DNA of 64,000 nt. Origin: Leucobacter muris. GTDB taxonomy: Bacteria > Actinomycetota > Actinomycetes > Actinomycetales > Microbacteriaceae. The position numbers were made by a program, and so were the translations under genes. Where the stretch lies: contig NZ_CP035037.1 of the NCBI RefSeq assembly GCF_004028235.1, forward strand, positions 2,976,001-3,040,000, given 5' to 3'. The notes below the pieces were generated by a model. The model saw only the letters and a list, made by a program, of their open reading frames with translations, was not told where the DNA came from and searched no databases. Positions 61,761 through 64,000 of this stretch are shown piece by piece (positions within the stretch are counted from its first letter, which is position 1; the number at the start of each line of letters is the position of its first letter).

Positions 61761-64000
61761 ATGCGGGTCAACGGACTCGACTCGAAGGATCGGAACCGGG
61801 CGAGGCGGCGCAGCGCGACGCGCCTGCTCGCCGCTGCACTCTCCGCGCTGCTGTTCGGCGGCGCTTTCGCGCTCGGCGGCCAGCTGCCGCCGGCGACCGC
61901 AGCCGAGGGGGCCTCGATCCTCATCAGCAAAACGGTGAACGGCGGAAAAGAGGCGCGCGATCTGCGCCCCGGCGACTCGGTCACCTACCGCGTCGAGTTC
62001 CTCGCGAACGACGAGGACGCCGACGGCCCCGCGGTCGTGGTCGACGCGCTGCCCGCCGCCTTCGCCGGCTGGCAGATCAGCGACCTCGTCGCGAGCTTCA
62101 ACAATCAGCGCACCGGCGTCACCCTCGACCTGCCGGGTGTCGCGTCGGGCGATTCCCCGGCGCTCCCGGCGAGCGGCGCACTTCCGAGCAACCCGGCCGA
62201 ACTGCAGATCACCGTGGGCGTCGCGCTGCCGGTGCAGGCCGGCACCGGCAACACCGGCGGAACCGGCATCCCCACCGGCGCGCAGGGAGTGCTCGAGTAC
62301 ACGATCACCGTTCCGAGCGATCTCTCGCCGAACGATCCGGTGCTGCGCACCGATCTGACCAACACCGCGACGTTCACCGCGATGTCCGGCACGAGGCCGC
62401 TCGAGACCTCGTCGAGCGCGATCATCGAGATCGACAACCCCGTCGTGATCGACGTGGCGCCGGCGAAGAGCTGGAGCCCCGCCGGGCAGAGCTACGAGCC
62501 GGGCGCCGCCTCGACCGTCACCATCGGCGCGACGCAGGCGTCGAACGTCCCGGCCGGCGCCCTTCGGCTGCAGGATCCCGCCGACCCGGCGCTCGCACCC
62601 GACGGGGCGAGCGAACTCCCCGCCGGCAACCCCTTCAACTTCGTCGACTTCGCCGGCTTCACCGCGCCCGCGGATCCCACGAGCACCCGGCCCGCCGGCG
62701 CGGATGCCACCGACGTCGAGGTCTACCGCTTCACCGGCGCATCCTGGAACTGGGTGACCTGGACCGCGGGCATCCCGAACTCCGAGATCGCAGGTGTGCG
62801 CACGGCCTACACCTCCACCGACGCCGCCATCGCCCCCGGCGCCTCGGTGTCGCAGGCCTTCTCGGTCACGCAGCGCGAGACGAACCGCAGCAGCGGCGCG
62901 AACATCTCAACCGGCTGGACCTCGACCAACACCGTGCTCGCGACGGTGGAGGCCCCGGGTCAGCCGCCGGTCTCGAAGCCCGCGGAGGCCGACTTCGAGG
63001 TCGCCCCCGAGGCGATCTCGGTCGACGCGCAGAAGCGGTTCTTCGCGCTCCCCGACGGCACGGAGACCACCGCGCTCGCAGACGTCACCGCCGGCGAGAC
63101 GGTGGGCGTGGTGTTCCGCGCCATCAACCCCGAGGCGCCTCGGAGCACCACCCTCGACACCCTGACGATCGCCGAACCGGGCACGGGCTCCGATGCCCGC
63201 TTCCTCGGCGACGATCTCATCTTCGACGGCTTCGACAACAGCGACCTCGATGCAGTCTGGCCCAACGGCGCGACCTCGGCCGAGATCGTCTGGTTCCACG
63301 ACGGCGGCCCCACCACGGTATCCGTGGCGCAGGGCGATCCCCTCCCCGCCCCTCCGGCCGGCGAGACCATCACCGGGTTCACCATCGTCTACTCCGGGCA
63401 GATCTCGACGAACACCGCCGCAGAGGTGCGCTACCGGATCCAGACCAACTCCGACGAGAGCTTCGTCGCGCCCGGCGCGAGGACCGATCCGATGCCGAAC
63501 GTCATCGACGTGACCGGCACGAAGGCCGGCCTGCCCGACGCCACCGACGAGGCGAGCGCGACGCTCTCGCTCGTCGCGCCCCGGATCGACGTCACGATCG
63601 ACAAGCGCGTCGGCCCCGGCACCGTGCTCCCCGGTCAGAACGTCGTCGTGCAGCTCGACACCGAGGTGGCGACGGGCGGGGGCCGCACCAAGCCCACGGA
63701 GATCGTCGTCGAAGACGCCTGGGGCGGTGCCGGCACCTTCTGGGACGCCTTCGACGCGAAGCAGATCCTTCCCCCCATCAGCCGCCCGCTCAACTCGGCC
63801 GAGCCGGCGGGGCAGGCCGATCTCGAGATCTACACCCGCGACGCCGACGGCAACTGGTCGCCGACCCCGCTCGTCACCAACCCCGCCGAGGACGAGGCCT
63901 ACGACCTGCCCGCCGGCATCACCGGCGTGCGTTTCGTCTACACGAACGACAACGGCCTCTCGCAGAAGACCTACGTCAAGCCGAACCTCTCGTTCACCTC
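61761..64000 (+). CDS. Giant secreted surface protein with repeated DUF11-like modules, 3' end beyond window
   Basis: 746 residues are visible with no stop. Basic N-terminus and a signal sequence (RLLAAALSALLFGGAFALGG, cleavage likely after PPATAAEG). The rest is extracellular and beta-rich, built from modules of roughly 185-190 residues whose starts share a pattern: ILISKTVNGGKEARDLRPGD (about 48), VVIDVAPAKSWSPAGQSYEP (about 227), ISVDAQKRFFALPDGTETTA (about 418) and IDVTIDKRVGPGTVLPGQNV (about 609). This [K]-x-V/P-G pattern is typical of DUF11/isopeptide-type surface repeats. AAGGGGG precedes the ATG. Probably ends in a cell-wall anchor outside the window. Divergent from the sigma fusion and likely under its control. 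Confidence 0.82.
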   Translation, partial: MRVNGLDSKDRNRARRRSATRLLAAALSALLFGGAFALGGQLPPATAAEGASILISKTVNGGKEARDLRPGDSVTYRVEFLANDEDADGPAVVVDALPAAFAGWQISDLVASFNNQRTGVTLDLPGVASGDSPALPASGALPSNPAELQITVGVALPVQAGTGNTGGTGIPTGAQGVLEYTITVPSDLSPNDPVLRTDLTNTATFTAMSGTRPLETSSSAIIEIDNPVVIDVAPAKSWSPAGQSYEPGAASTVTIGATQASNVPAGALRLQDPADPALAPDGASELPAGNPFNFVDFAGFTAPADPTSTRPAGADATDVEVYRFTGASWNWVTWTAGIPNSEIAGVRTAYTSTDAAIAPGASVSQAFSVTQRETNRSSGANISTGWTSTNTVLATVEAPGQPPVSKPAEADFEVAPEAISVDAQKRFFALPDGTETTALADVTAGETVGVVFRAINPEAPRSTTLDTLTIAEPGTGSDARFLGDDLIFDGFDNSDLDAVWPNGATSAEIVWFHDGGPTTVSVAQGDPLPAPPAGETITGFTIVYSGQISTNTAAEVRYRIQTNSDESFVAPGARTDPMPNVIDVTGTKAGLPDATDEASATLSLVAPRIDVTIDKRVGPGTVLPGQNVVVQLDTEVATGGGRTKPTEIVVEDAWGGAGTFWDAFDAKQILPPISRPLNSAEPAGQADLEIYTRDADGNWSPTPLVTNPAEDEAYDLPAGITGVRFVYTNDNGLSQKTYVKPNLSFT

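Overview
The window is high-GC DNA packed with short-gapped, often ATGA/GTGA-overlapping genes. Gene content points to an actinobacterium, most likely a Microbacteriaceae member close to Leucobacter (inference): class Ib nrdHIEF, divergent tadA/upp, TIGR02611 and DUF3817 membrane proteins, a zinc-finger-fused sigma factor beside a giant secreted repeat protein, and many starts that look leaderless (TANNNT 6-7 nt before the start codon). I saw no tRNA, rRNA, insertion sequence, prophage or CRISPR array.

Layout. 0-1.3 kb: an MFS metabolite:H+ symporter cut by the left edge. 1.5-9.6 kb: proC, then a leftward catabolic operon (carboxymuconolactone decarboxylase-like protein, beta-hydroxyacid dehydrogenase, TRAP transporter QMP, aldehyde dehydrogenase) facing a divergent AraC regulator. 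9.7-14.1 kb: a free-standing cation-efflux C-terminal domain, then a four-gene polyamine/iron-type ABC importer. 14.2-17.7 kb: housekeeping and regulatory genes (tadA, upp, a 34-residue Met/Cys-rich leader peptide ahead of a winged-helix regulator, a DUF4870 gene with a frameshifted 5' end, a TIGR02611 protein). 17.8-31.3 kb: an amino-acid/amide catabolic island. Rightward it has a racemase, a frameshifted amidase and a glutamate-type ABC importer under a GntR protein. Leftward it has MFS, ThDP enzyme, amidohydrolase and carbamoylase-type M20 hydrolase under a PucR-type protein. 31.4-50.2 kb: two paralogous peptide-transport modules facing each other across a terminator at 40.9 kb. One has TetR, amidohydrolase and a transporter with fused ATPases; the other has TetR, glycerate kinase, C69 dipeptidase and a transporter with separate ATPases. 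50.3-54.7 kb: nrdHIEF with NrdR boxes, a consensus DnaA box, a large hairpin between nrdH and nrdI, and a compound palindromic element between nrdE and nrdF. 54.7-59.4 kb: hypothetical, rlmH, aminotransferase, GNAT, and an ABC exporter with an in-frame amber codon. 59.5-64 kb: a sigma factor fused to a zinc finger, membrane segment and extracytoplasmic domain, divergent from a giant secreted repeat protein that runs off the right edge.

The dominant theme is import and breakdown of small nitrogenous organics (peptides, amides, N-acyl or N-carbamoyl amino acids, organic acids), each set with its own local regulator. The most unusual items are the single-protein sigma/anti-sigma/receptor and its divergent surface protein, the interlocked leaderless tadA/upp promoters, the Met/Cys-rich leader peptide, the orphan CDF domain, and three disrupted reading frames (amidase, DUF4870, ABC exporter) that are either assembly errors or real lesions.
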